This document shows, piece by piece, positions 10,395-20,835 of a stretch of 64,000 bases of DNA; position 1 is the stretch's first letter, and the number at the start of each line of letters is the position of its first letter. The notes below the pieces were generated by a model, which had not been told where the DNA came from, made no database searches, and saw only the letters and a list, made by a program, of their open reading frames with translations. The position numbers and the translations under genes were made by a program. Source of the stretch: Pseudoips prasinana (Eukaryota > Arthropoda > Insecta > Lepidoptera > Nolidae); the NCBI GenBank assembly GCA_951640165.1, contig OX621241.1, positions 3,544,001 to 3,608,000 of the forward strand. Direction: 5' to 3'.

Positions 10395-10712
10395 TCTAGT
10401 AAAACATAAATTATAATTAATAACTCATAATTAATATACTTATTTGTAATACTACAATTATTATTGACTAGTTGTGCCCCGCGGTTTTACCCGCGTTAAA
10501 CTTTATAAATTATAGCCAATGTGTTAATCCAAGGTGCCAGCTAACTCCATACCAAATTTTATTAAAATCGCTCTAGCCGTTTAGACGTGAAGAAGTAACA
10601 AACATAAACACTCACACACTCACAAACTTACGCCTTTATAACATTAGTGTGATGTTCTGACAATATACAAGCGCTTTTTTAAACTAAATGGGAATAAAAA
10701 CTTTAACTTATT
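10395..10712 (+). mobile_element. Repeat H split by a Helitron
   Basis: Diverged H sequence lies on both sides of a Hel-B element: an AT-rich segment (10395-10467) and the end motif acaagcgcttttttaaa with ggaataaaaac at 10653-10712. The Helitron is therefore younger than this H copy. Confidence 0.6.
10468..10652 (-). mobile_element. Helitron Hel-B, full copy
   Basis: CTAG (complement) at 10468-10471, then GC hairpin, then body, with the TCACACTAAT start complemented at 10643-10652. Length is 185 bp, close to the 7825 copy. Confidence 0.85.
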
Positions 10713-10760
10713 ATTTTTTTCTTTAGACTGACGTATGTTTATACTAGTTTTGTTTGGTAG

Positions 10761-10806
10761 TCGTAAATAAATAGCTAATATAATAATATTAGCTATTTAT
10801 TTACGA
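10761..10806. repeat. Perfect hairpin, 21-bp arms
   Basis: tcgtaaataaatagctaata with one more t (10761-10781) is inverted without mismatch at 10786-10806 around the 4-base loop aata. No TE termini or target duplication is visible. Confidence 0.85.
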
Positions 10807-11414
10807 TTGTGTCACTATGATTTAACTCTCACACTGTGATTCTGAAAAGTATGTGAATACTAAAGTATTACATTACTATGCATATACTTACTTAATAAGA
10901 TATATATACATAAACACACATACACAAATAAATACGTAGATATATATATAGGTACAAATTTATACATATATGAATGTAAGGATATGTGAATCAAACTAAT
11001 ATACTACTAAGATGCCTAGCTTATTTTTACACTTAGCAAGATTCACTATACGTTTTTGTATTATTCTCCCACCCTTCCGATGTGAAACGAATATCATCAT
11101 GTCATAACATGCAATACATCATCCTAAAACCAATTACACCATTAATACCCTTATCTATAGCCATTAACCCAAATTCCCAAATAGGGGTGAGCCGTGAGGG
11201 CTCGTTTCCTGTAAAACGGATATTTTTCAATTAACAACAATAGAGTGTAATCGATTTGGCCCACAGGATAATTAGTCATTAAGGATAGGACAAAGAATTA
11301 AATATCCTGTGTGTATTGTAATATTATTAGGGTTCTGGGTCTTCTATGGTAGAACGGTGCAAGGAGTCCGGTAGTTCTTTATTTTTCGTTTTAGATTTAC
11401 TAATAGATAGGCGA
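10807..11414. other. No recognisable gene; AT-rich
   Basis: Contains TA/CA-rich low-complexity sequence at about 10900-10960. Nothing else is recognised. Confidence 0.5.
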
Positions 11415-12090
11415 TGGGACTCATCATCATCGTCATCAGCCTGATATCGTCCAAGGCTGGACATAGACCTCCCCCAAAGGTTTCCACGACGTTGCCATTC
11501 GTCACCGCACTTGAGGTAGTCCACGAAGGGCACCCATCTGAATGGCACCAGCGCGAATGGCACCTAACCTAGTCCACGAAAGGCACCTATCAATACTTTA
11601 GGCAGGTGCTCTTCGTGGATACAATTTATTTTTTGCATTCTTGTCCACGAAATGCATATTACACATTGAAATTAAACTACTATCTATCCGTTAATATCCG
11701 CTTAAACATTAATAATAACGTCTTAACGTGCGTAATATTAGTAATATTAATAAATGTTCTACTGATTTTTATCGATATTTTTCATTTAATAACCTAGGTT
11801 ACTATAACGATTAGCGTAGGTTCCTTTCGTGGACAATAATGCAATAAATAAATTGAATCCACGAAGAGCACCTGCCAAAATATTGATAAGTGCCTTTCGT
11901 GGACTAGGCTAGGTGCCATTCAGATGGGTGCCCTTCGTGGACTACCTCCCGCACTTGGCACGCGAGTTGGTGACTGCGGTTAGGTGGTAGCTGGGACATG
12001 GGTGATACTGCTGCCCGACTGGCCTTTCAAGACACCCAAAGGATGTAATGGGGTAGCCCTGTAGTTCTTTCTGGGCCGAGAAATACACAG
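11415..12090 (-). mobile_element. SINE-G2, split by foldback
   Basis: A minus-strand relative of SINE-G: the (CAT)n tail and gtccaaggctggacatagacc at the left (11415-11513), and the body (gcacgcgagttggtgac, ttctttctgggccgaga) at 11958-12090. The insertion of the 434-bp foldback separates the two and duplicated ccgcacttg. Confidence 0.7.
11514..11947. mobile_element. Long-TIR foldback element, 9-bp duplication
   Basis: The termini are aggtagtccacgaagggcac and its inverse gtgcccttcgtggactacct. Inverted arms of over 100 bp, with gaps, include repeated tccacgaa motifs and share segments such as gcaggtgctcttcgtgga (11603-11620) with its inverse. The AT-rich centre has no coding capacity. The 9-bp repeat ccgcacttg flanks it (11505-11513, 11949-11957). 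Long TIRs with a 9-bp duplication suggest a Mutator-like non-autonomous element; that assignment is inference. Confidence 0.8.
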
Positions 12091-12124
12091 TAATGGGACT
12101 AATAAACTTACATAATAATGGTAA

Positions 12125-12430
12125 TCTATACATATAATAAAACCGTAGGAAAGTCAAAACTGTACATTGAATAGTTTTTTAAAAGGATACTTGGGGCGTG
12201 ATCTATAATCAATATCGAAGCCAAAAATATAGTTTTTAGTTTTTTGTCTGTATGTATGTCCGGGCTAAACTCAAAAGTACTGCATGGATTTACTTCAAAT
12301 TTTGCATGATATTACTAAGAGATCGGGTCACATATAGGCTACATATTATCATGCTATCACCTACTGGGGGAGGAGCTGTGATAATTTATTTATTAAATTT
12401 AACGCGGGTAAAACCGCGAGGCTCAGCTAG
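12125..12430 (+). mobile_element. Helitron Hel-A, full copy
   Basis: Begins TCTATACATATAATAAAA and ends CTCAGCTAG, between host A and T. The terminal hairpin is CGCGG-GTAAAA-CCGCG. Length is 306 bp. No coding capacity. Confidence 0.9.
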
Positions 12431-12990
12431 TAAATAATAATAAAGGTACTATGTCCCTAATCAATCAATCATTTATTTATTTGCTGAATACAGCTACAGA
12501 TAAAAGGATGTATATATGTTATATTAAAATAATAGAACTCTGCATTCTACCTACCTAATGAAATCCTTGCTAATGTGAAACAAATTAATATTTTAATATA
12601 CTGTGGACACGGGTCTCATCGCGATAAAGGTTTAGGTAAATCATTACCTTGGTTACCCGACGTTTCGGCATGGATTGCACCAGCCGTAGTCACGGGTCGA
12701 CTGGTGTGGCTCGGCAGCGTCGTCTCCGTGAAGCTCGGGTTTCGGTATCTACCCTCGCATGGTCTTGATAGTTTTAATTTTCCTTTACGAAACTGTCGGT
12801 ACATACGACACTAATGACATCAGCGCCCGGGCGCACTACGTTGGTTACGCGACGATGGCACTTCGTTATTACATTACGGATTCCAAGATGGTGTCCACAG
12901 TATATAAAAATTTGTACAAATCGCGAAAGTTTAAAAACAAATTAATATTAATGTGTTCTTTTCTCCGATGTTTAACATTTTCCGTGCGTA
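12431..12990. other. Unassigned; GC-richer patch at 12600-12860
   Basis: The patch contains gttacccgacgtttcggcat and a ccagccgtagtcacggg segment, which look like repeat sequence rather than host exon. Overlapping open frames on both strands (12575-12814 and 12616-12804) point to base composition rather than coding. No element boundaries are visible. Confidence 0.4.
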
Positions 12991-13246
12991 GGTATCATCA
13001 TCATTACAGCTAAATAAGTCCACTGCTGGACAAGCCTCCCTCAAGAATCGTCTTGGGGGGATATGCCATAATCGCCACGCTTGGCAGGCGGGTTGGCGAT
13101 CGCAGTAAGATGGTCATAGTAATCAGAAGGAAGCTGCTGCCCATCCTCTGGTAGATATTCCCTCGGGTCGACTTCTACGCCCCCCACGGGATGAGATGGG
13201 GTGATGATATTCTGATTCAGATATTTTTCGCCGTCACCACACAGCA
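12991..13246 (-). mobile_element. SINE-G, near-identical to 4019 copy
   Basis: About 98% identical to the copy at 4019-4272 by direct reading, with the same 3' tail. The minus strand keeps the same frame without a stop, from LLCGDGEKY to the terminal PQDDS, so the frame holds in both. Confidence 0.85.
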
Positions 13247-13332
13247 GGTATATAAACAATCAATTGGGTTCTGTAATACCTATTGGATTTCGTAGTACTA
13301 GGTATGTACCTATATAAATCTCACTCTTGCAT

Positions 13333-13495
13333 GTGTGTTACCGCCCACTCCCAGACTTCGAGCTGATACTGAGAAATTTTCTTGACTGAAAATTGTCAAA
13401 ATCACTTTTTAGCCCGACCCGGGATTTGAACACAGAAACTCATTATCTGTGGTTGGGCACGCTTCCGCTAGACCAATAAGAACCCAATGTTAATT
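13333..13495 (-). mobile_element. SINE-D, head part
   Basis: The minus-strand tRNA-like head is marked by the B-box complement gggatttgaacacag and A-box complement cgcttccgctagacc. Body ccactcccagacttcgagct lies at the left. The 3' half with the cggccgccgtggccgaa motif is missing. Confidence 0.75.
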
Positions 13496-13581
13496 TTAAA
13501 TTATTATTATTATTTCAATCCATGCGAAACAATGCAAAGTTACACAAGTATAAAAAACAAAGTTTACATAAGTTCCAGCCA

Positions 13582-13891
13582 AGTGTAAAGGATTTTTTTT
13601 TATTGTAGATGCCTATACTCAACTTCGTGCTTATTAGGGCCTCCCTAGTGGCCCTGCATATGGCCAAGAGTTCGGCTTGGTAAACTGTGCTGTATGATGG
13701 TAACTTGAGTTTAATAACTTTGATCTCAATCTCTCCTTCCCATCACGATAGTGCGGCACCAACCTTGTCGTCTAATTTGCTACCATCTGTGAAGATACGT
13801 ACAGCTTGTGTGTTGTTTTCTCTAAATGAACTTTCATCTACCAGGCTCATGAACTTGAGGCTCGTATGCATTGCATGCAGTGTAAAGGATT
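13582..13891 (-). pseudogene. Retroposed RNase H fragment of a non-LTR retrotransposon
   Basis: The minus strand encodes a ribonuclease H core: FTDGSKLDDKVGAALS, one in-frame TGA, WEGE, then STVYQAELLAICRAT. The catalytic-type D (in TDGS) and E (in QAELLA) are both present. Such domains occur in R1/I/TRAS-group LINEs. Only about 95 codons were copied, ending in a run of nine A (13593-13601 complement). The perfect 13-bp repeat AGTGTAAAGGATT flanks it (13582-13594, 13879-13891). It is thus an internal piece of the ORF with its own poly(A), not a normal LINE 3' end. Confidence 0.9.
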
Positions 13892-14357
13892 AAGAGGTAT
13901 TACTATAATACGTATAAGTTAATAATATTTAATTCTTCAACTTTTATATTAATTTATTTCTAAATGGTTAATACTATCAATTAAGAAAACGTGTACCTTA
14001 TTGTTGTGATGTTGTGCCGCTTTTTAATTCAAATGTCCCACGTGTATTCTCCCCTCATGTGAGAAGCTTATGTTATTATCAATGTTGGACGCGATGAGCA
14101 ATAAATTGTTCAAAGTACCTAATAAAATAATATTTCTATGAGAAAAGCAAATAGGGTTACATTTTCCCACCATTGGGGTTTAAAAAATATTTTCTGGTTG
14201 TACAAAGTGTAACATAAATAGTGGATGTAAGTTACGGAACGCCTACTTCCCCTGAAACTGAACTCATTAAACAAAAGTAGTGTTTGAATATGAAAAGAAA
14301 TATTTTTGGTGTCCCGTACAACATGCATCAGCTGACCCTTATTCTGTAAAACAATAA
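13892..14357. other. No recognisable gene or element
   Basis: Nothing recognised. A 95-codon minus-strand open frame that starts at 14406 overlaps the next element and has no recognisable domain. Confidence 0.5.
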
Positions 14358-14950
14358 CCGGCCAAGTGCGAGTCGGACTCGCCCATGAAGGGTTCCGTAG
14401 CAGCAAGTATTTCAGTTGATTAACAGAAAGGTAAATTGCGGTTTACGATTTATGACGTATTAAAAAAGAACTATTAACTAGATCCCGTTTAAACTAATTT
14501 TCGTTGTTAGTTTGCATGGTAATGTACCTACATCATATATTTTTTTTAGTTTTATCATTCTCTTATTTTAGAAGTTACAGGGGGGGGGGGGGACACTCAT
14601 TTTACCACTTTGGAAATGTCTCTCGCGCAAACTATTCAGTTTAGAAAAATATGATATTAGAAACCTCAATATCATTTTTGAAGACCTATCCACATGTATG
14701 GATACGGTGAAAAAAACTTTGAGCTTCAGTTTTATGTATGGGGAACCCCCAAAATTTTTGCTTTTTTTCTTTTTTTGTGTAAAAATCTTAATGCGGTTCA
14801 CAGAATACATCTACTTACCAAGTTTCAACAGTACAGCTCTTATAGTCTCGGATAAAATTGACTGTGACAAACGGACGGACAGACAGACAGACAGAAATGA
14901 CGAATCTATAAAGGTTCCGTTTTTTTGCCATTTGGCTACGGAACCCTAAA
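14358..14950 (-). mobile_element. Helentron-like non-autonomous element
   Basis: Read on the minus strand it starts ttagggttccgtagccaaat and ends with the inverse motif ggaacccttc (14384-14393 on plus), followed by a hairpin, gcgagtccgactcgc, and acttggcc. Asymmetric inverted repeats with a terminal hairpin are the layout of Helitron2/Helentron elements. A (CAGA)n-type run lies at 14878-14894 and a G13 run at about 14581-14593. The 590-bp body has no coding capacity. The class assignment is inference from termini. Confidence 0.6.
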
Positions 14951-15185
14951 AAGCAATATGTTATATTACTTTTTGTGGATTTTGCATGTTATTTTGTGAG
15001 CTATAAAAATAAAGTGCTCCTAACTGACATCGAGACTAGCCTACTACATGAACCTACGTGAACCCACAGATACACTCTCATTATCTGAAAGAGATCTGGC
15101 ACAATACCGCTTAGGGCTCTCCATACTCCGGGACACTACTTCAAAAACAGGACCATATAACTAGGTTAGGCTTTTTGAAATCGTG
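14951..15185. other. Unassigned
   Basis: Nothing recognised; may include the 5' part of the H element that follows. Confidence 0.4.
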
Positions 15186-15715
15186 CCCAGAAGTTGAGAA
15201 GCCATGCTTATTCTTTGGCCAAAGAGTTCATGCCCGTCTGAGTATGTTTCGCCGGACCGTCTCAACTGGGCCGTGTTGAAACCGGTAGTAGATGAACCTG
15301 CTGAGTTTGTTTCGCTGGGTCTTCTCAGTTGGGGCGCATTGGATCCGGTGGTAGCATTAAAGCGCGACCGTCATTTTAAACACAAGGTCTGTTATAATAA
15401 TAATACTGAATTCATACCTTAATATAGACAGAACCATTCAGACAATATGTAGTAAAATTTAAATTTCAATACATAATCTTAAAAACTTCAACTAAACATA
15501 ATCTCCTTGGCAATAACTTAATACAAGCTAGCTAAATGTCACTACCATTATAAAATAAACTGTATAAATGTTTTAACATTCCGTGTACCTAAATATCTGT
15601 AATAAGTAACTAGAAATAATAACTGTATTACTACAAACATGTTCTGACTATTTACAAGCGCTTTTTTAAAGTCTACGTGAATAAAAACCTTTTTTATTTA
15701 TTTATTTTTATTTAA
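15186..15715 (+). mobile_element. Repeat H, longest copy
   Basis: This copy extends further 5' than the others. It starts with two tandem units of about 63 bp (15240-15302 and 15303-15365, each with tgtttcgc-gg-c-tctca-tggg), then gcattaaagcgcgacc, the tatagacagaaccattcaga segment, tttacaagcgcttttttaaa, and gtgaataaaaac followed by a T/A-rich tail. It looks like a LINE 3' UTR with internal repeats. A 72-codon open frame across the units has no recognisable domain. Confidence 0.65.
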
Positions 15716-16509
15716 AAAGAAAATACCAGCCTTTTGATGGATCAGTAGGAGACAACCGAGCGCTTTCCAAGCGTTTATATTATTACTTTTTAAAGTGGAA
15801 CAATATTAAAAACCTCCATAAGTTCTAACACTTTCAAAATATTTCCGTTAGGTATCAACGCTTTTTTCACCAGAAAATCCCACGACGAGCAAAAACAGCT
15901 CTCCAGGACGGCGGCCCTTTAAGCCCATTGTAGTTTTTCAATCAAACAACCGCTCTTTCGAACTCCAACACCATATGTGGCACGATTTTGAATAAAAATA
16001 GATTTAACTTTTAGCAAAATGTCCAGCATATGGTTTCTGGCCATTAGGGACATATGAACAAATAATTTTGTTCCACATTTTTTTGAGTTTTGCTGCACAC
16101 GTGGTAACTTGGAATGGTTTATTTTTGTGACCTGAATATTATTATCCTTTCGCAGTCATGTGGTGGTTATGCGCATGAGTAGCATAGTAGATAGGTCATT
16201 GTTTTCGTGTGGTCTCCCTTAGAAGACATTGCAGCTAGTAATAGTATAAATTTCAAAGTGTGGATATTTGTTGACAAACTCGAATAATGGTACTGCAGTC
16301 GAGTTGGGAAGGAGGCAATTTATTTCTTTCTATCCCCACTACAGGGACCCCAATTTCCCAAGATCTTGCAAATATAAGCTTCTGTAGTAAGCTAATCTGT
16401 TTGCCTATAGTAAACAACAGCTTAGTCAATTCGCTAGAGCATCTCTCCTCGGTCGCGTTGGTCGTAATAACTAAGTACATACCTACAGTGCCGTAAACAG
16501 CCTTTTCTG
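15716..16509. other. No recognised gene or element
   Basis: Opposed open frames at 16253-16480 (minus, 75 codons) and 16287-16496 (plus) cover the same bases. Neither shows a domain that I recognise. Confidence 0.45.
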
Positions 16510-16850
16510 CGCTCTATGCGAGCTTCTATATCTGAGTTCTTTTTTGGAATGACGTTCCTTATCGCGCGTTGTGAAAGGGGGCTAGACGGAAAAAATTCTT
16601 GCGAAAAGTTGTCACGACACTTTTTGCAGCTGTGCGGCGTGCGCATGTTTCTCTGTCTGTCTCTTTCTCTCTCTCTCTTTCTCTCTTATAGAAAGCAAGC
16701 CAGATATTTTCATTTCTATTTCGCATTGAACAGTGTGGTGTCGCGACGATTATTTTTGTTGAGTGTATACAGGGTTTTTGTACATAATAAATAATAAGAA
16801 ATAACTTCGTTCCATCCAGGTGTCCCTTGACAGCTCTCAAGTTTTTTAGA
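16510..16850 (+). repeat. Repeat F, copy without MITE (empty site)
   Basis: Shared with 22345-22815: cgcgcgttgtgaaagggggct, then the CT-rich run ctctctctctctttctctct (about 16661-16685), then cattgaacagtgtggtgtcg and tttttgtacataataaataa. The GTAC at 16780-16783 is the unoccupied target of MITE-M seen filled at 22.6 kb. The class of F is unknown. Confidence 0.8.
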
Positions 16851-17189
16851 TATCATAGGTACCCTGGCCAAAATGTGATACTGACATGTAGGTATGTGTT
16901 GGTACCGAGCACTAGGGGTGCAGCGGGGAACTTCCCCCTGCTTGGTCTGGCCATTCTTGCGCCCTTCAGAGTCTAAGCCCTATCCTATTAACGCACTGCA
17001 TACTTACTGACGTTCCGCCGCTTAAAAATATTAATGCGGGAAAGACCGATTAATTCTTTGAAGTGATAGATGTAATTTATGTCAGTTGTTTGTATAAAAA
17101 AAAATACATAAAATTTGTCAAGAATAAATAAACAAACTAGTTAAGCTAAGTATCTATACTTAACGACATTATTTTTGAGCTCATTGTTT
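16851..17189. other. No recognised gene or element
   Basis: A GC-richer patch around 16910-16975; nothing assigned. A T-run ends this segment at about 17188-17206. Confidence 0.45.
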
Positions 17190-17470
17190 TTTTTTTTTTT
17201 TTTATTCACGTAGACTTTTATAAAGCGCTTGTAAATAGTCAGAAAATGTTTGTAGTACTATAGTTGTATACATTATTATTTCTAGTAACGTAGATATTTA
17301 GGTACACATTGTATTGATTGTATGAAAACATTTATAAAATTTATTTTATTATAGCAATGATATTTAGCTAGCTCGTATCAAGTTATTGTCAAGAGATTAT
17401 GTTTAATTATCTAGTTTAAGTCTAATATTTTTACTACACATTGTCAATGGTTCTGTCTATATTAAGTTAC
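17190..17470 (-). mobile_element. Repeat H
   Basis: Poly(T) at the left (complement of a tail), then attcacgtagacttttataa, gcgcttgtaaatagtcagaa and, at the right, aatggttctgtctatattaa. 5'-truncated minus-strand copy. Confidence 0.7.
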
Positions 17471-18265
17471 ATACTCCAGATGTTACGGAGACCACTAGCT
17501 GTGCTCAAGCTGGTTTGTTATTCTTTATATTATTATGTATGTACTCCAGAATCACGGGAGTTTATGTATTTTATGCAATTGAAACTTATTTATCTTCCAT
17601 ATCTGTACGATTTACAGAAAATTGAAGTACTAAGAATGAAAGTGAGTTGATGATAAAATAACTACGTACATGAGATAATAACACTTTCAGTTGGACATGT
17701 TTGATTGAGAGATTACCTTTTTGTTAGAACAACATTAGGTTAGACTTCCATTGTTTTCTTGAAATCCATTAGCCCGGATAATATTACACTTTAACCTATT
17801 ATTACAAGAAAGTTCTTTCTCCTCACGTCATGTAGGTGTACAACAACAATGATATTCCATTGTACTTCAAATGAACATAGGGGAGAGAATATAGTCATTA
17901 ATGGAAGCCCATTCAACCTGCCAGTCCTAACATCCGTTCATTAACACAACATACCAATAAACTATGACATAATAGGAAAAGTCGTGGATGAACCACACGA
18001 GCGTACTGAGAACTGATTATTAACCAACACAATATGACCTCATTGGCGCCATTTTATTTTTGATTGTCTACTCAAACTATGGGACGTGCTCACGCGACAA
18101 ACGTCACTACGTGACTGACTTGAGTTAATAACTTTTTATTTTGAATTTGGAATTAGCTTTGTCAACAATATTATTGTGGTTTGTAGGTATATATATACAT
18201 TACTGTAATTGCGGGTAATTATAGTATGAAGCGGTAAATATAATTTAATTTCATTAAGGATTTTC
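17471..18265. other. No recognised gene or element
   Basis: Unassigned single-copy-looking sequence. A 69-codon open frame at 17441-17650 overlaps repeat H and has no recognisable domain. Confidence 0.45.
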
Positions 18266-18469
18266 AAGAGATTATATCATCATCATCATATCAGCCGAAG
18301 ACGTCCACTGCTGGACAAAGGCCTCCTCCAAGGATCTCCACAATAGCCGATCCTGCGCTGCCCGCATCCAACGGCATCCCGCGACCCTTGCGAGATTGCC
18401 GCGGCGTCGGTCCACTTTGTAGGGGGCCTGCCCACGTTGCGTCTTCCGATTCGTGGGAAGAGATTATAT
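18266..18469 (-). mobile_element. Truncated RTE with 12-bp target duplication
   Basis: AAGAGATTATAT is repeated at 18266-18277 and 18458-18469. Between them the minus strand encodes an RTE ORF2 C-terminus (LARVAGCRWMRAAQDR, then LWRSLEEAFVQQW), ending in a (CAT)n tail at the left. The insertion is about 180 bp. Confidence 0.9.
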
Positions 18470-19690
18470 GCAGTTACGTAAATTCGCGAAGCCACTTTTT
18501 TTAAAGTAATTCAAAATACCTAAAGACTTAACACACAGGACTAACAGTCCGTCATAATTTCATTCAACTTGGTACCTTTTGTAATAAGTATTATTTTACA
18601 CAAATTTATTCATAATCAAAATATCATTTTTTAATCAATATATAATATAAGGGTATTTTATCATTTTGGGCTACATGTAGACTAATTTCCCCACTATCCC
18701 GGCATTGGCCATCAAAACCGCCTTCTGCATTTCCAGCCAGATATCAAGTCCTAAACTTTCAAAGTTTTAACTTCAGGGATTTAAGGATATATACCATTTA
18801 TGGGTAACACAATAGGTATGATCGCAGGCCTTTCGATTCTCCATATTTGAGAATACTCAAAACTTAGATCTAGGTATTTTGATTTGTATTCTGCGTAAGA
18901 GATGTTTTCATCATACGGTATTGTTATATCCACAAAGTATGTCTTTTTCATATATTTGGCAATTTATTTATCATTATAAAATTGAAATTCCGTTTGTAGG
19001 CAAAGGTTACACGCAAAGGCATACCTACGATAAGTAAACACCCAGTATGATAGAAATAGTAAGTTTAAGCTTAAAGCCGCCAAGAAGTCGGTCTGTGCGA
19101 AGGGTTTGGAAAGTACTGAACGTTTTTTAAAGTGGTTCTAACTAATGGAGATTTTGGTTACAGAGAAAGGGTTAAGATTTAGTGTAGGTGGTCTTTTAGT
19201 TTCATTTATATGTGTTTTACGAGTTATGGGCGTTTAAAATAGCCAAATTCGTGACTCCAGGCTTCCCAGTAGCCGCCAGGTGATTTTTTGGCACGACCCT
19301 GCTTTTAAACCTTGCACCATTTTAATTCGCCAATTGTGTTCAATCGCAGATAACGAGTTATTTTCCATTGAACACACTTGGCAAATTAACACAACATAAA
19401 ATAAAGTAGCTTTATAGTTGGTAACAATTTTCGTCACCTGTTCAAGCCTTAGTCCTTTTTAAGTTCATTTCTAGAACTGGTTTGCATCCGGCCAGCCAGT
19501 TAGGTCTTGTGCAACGCTATACAATTCATTCGACACTCCTACACAATTGGACATGGTTTTTACAGCACGTACGTGGTTCAGATATAATGGAGATTATTGA
19601 ACTGATTATCGTACATTCTTCGATATTTTATCGATGATGCTTTACTAACCTTAATCAATATTGGAGATCAATTCTTTTCTCGACGCTGAA
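18470..19690. other. No recognised gene or element
   Basis: A long stretch without a recognised repeat. A 67-codon minus-strand open frame at 19234-19437 has no recognisable domain. It may be single-copy intron or spacer. Confidence 0.45.
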
Positions 19691-20133
19691 TCATATCAGT
19701 GGAAAGACACATAGTTGGATCAAGACCTCCCCAAGAATCTCCAATTGTTCTAATTTTGGCGGGATGTACCATAATAATATTTTTTTTAGAAAGACATCGC
19801 CCGCACTTCGGATTTTAATCCCTGTGTCGCGGGGTACTTTACAAACATATAATAGATGGACGGAAATTACATCCAGCCTCAAAACAACTATTTATGGGTC
19901 ACACAAATAGTTGTCCTGCGTGGGAATCGACTGGCTTAGACGCTGCGCCACACGTGCATCAATTATTATCATCATATCAGCGGGAAGACGTCCTCAGTTG
20001 GGTCAAGGCCTCTCCAAGAATTTTGGCGGGATGTACCATAATTGCCACGCTTGGCAGACGGACTGCCGATCGCAGTATGTTGCTCATAGTACTCAGAAAG
20101 AAATGTTCCTAATTCCAAATTTACGTCATCATC
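19691..20133 (-). mobile_element. SINE-G copies with nested SINE-C
   Basis: A partial SINE-G (19691-19775, catatcagtggaaagacac and ggcgggatgtaccataat) is interrupted by SINE-C and followed by a second SINE-G (about 19965-20113). In the second copy the minus strand again keeps the family frame: LSEYYEQHTAIGSPSAKRGN. The (CAT)n run at 20125-20139 is the tail of a third, G2-type copy. Confidence 0.7.
19776..19962 (-). mobile_element. SINE-C
   Basis: Minus-strand SINE with tail ccctgtgtcgcggggtactt, the body segment ggtcacacaaatagttgtcc, and the head with gctgcgccacacgtg. The B-box region is short (gaatcgact), so the tRNA-like head is damaged. Confidence 0.75.
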
Positions 20134-20141
20134 ATCATGAC

Positions 20142-20665
20142 TAGAGATGTAAAATGACTGAATATGACTACTTAGTCACAATTTACTGTCAAATTCAGTC
20201 AATTTGGCTCAAATATTATTGTCTATTCTCGACTACCACTCAATTATTTATTTATTTAGGTACCCAATTTATATGCAAGTTTAAATGAAGCAACGTTTTA
20301 TTTTCTATTATATCTTGAGAGGATAAGACGACATCAAAGTCAATGCGCGAGGCGATGCGACGTTGCCATTTTGTCTTAAATGCACGCATGATTAGAAATG
20401 TAAAATAATTAACACTACATATATAATAATACCATAGTTTTATTATATATGTAGTAGTGTAGACTGTGTAGACTTATGAGTCATAAAAACTTTTTTGTTT
20501 CAATGTAGAAGTTGTAGACTTTTATCAACGACAAAAACTTAAAAGGTACTAAAATATATCTGAAATCAAATTGACTGAAAATGACCATTTTTGAAAGTTG
20601 ATGACCACTTTTGACCGTAAATGACAGTCAGTCTAATTCATTCACTTTAGTCATTTTCAACACTA
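20142..20665. mobile_element. hAT-like MITE with 8-bp target duplication
   Basis: The 8-bp repeat ATCATGAC lies at 20134-20141 and 20666-20673. The termini are tagagatgtaaaatgact at the left and gtcattttcaacacta at the right (inverse tagtgttgaaaatgac). TAG-G-TG ends with an 8-bp duplication fit the hAT superfamily. It is 524 bp and non-coding. A near-palindrome lies at about 20411-20455. It inserted into the (CAT)n tail of a SINE-G2. Confidence 0.8.
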
Positions 20666-20673
20666 ATCATGAC

Positions 20674-20835
20674 AGCTGAATGTCGTGTACAGCTGGTCAA
20701 ACGCCTCCCCAATAGACTTCCACAATGGACTTGTGTCGCCACACTTGGTACAGATGGGTCGCTACCCGTTTTCTGTGCGATATTGTACGCGGTACGCCTA
20801 GTCGACCCGAGAGAGGAAATCTCTCGTTAAAAATA
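20674..20835 (-). mobile_element. SINE-G2 fragment
   Basis: Minus-strand tail and start of body: agctgaatgtcgtgtacagc, gcctccccaatagacttcc and cgccacacttggtacag. It continues the (CAT)n tail left of the hAT-like element. Confidence 0.55.

Noticed and set aside
12575..12814. Host exon in the GC-richer patch
   Set aside because: Frames open on both strands and the words look repeat-like; no domain recognised.
16253..16496. Overlapping open frames on both strands as a gene
   Set aside because: Both strands being open over the same 240 bp points to low stop density, not coding.
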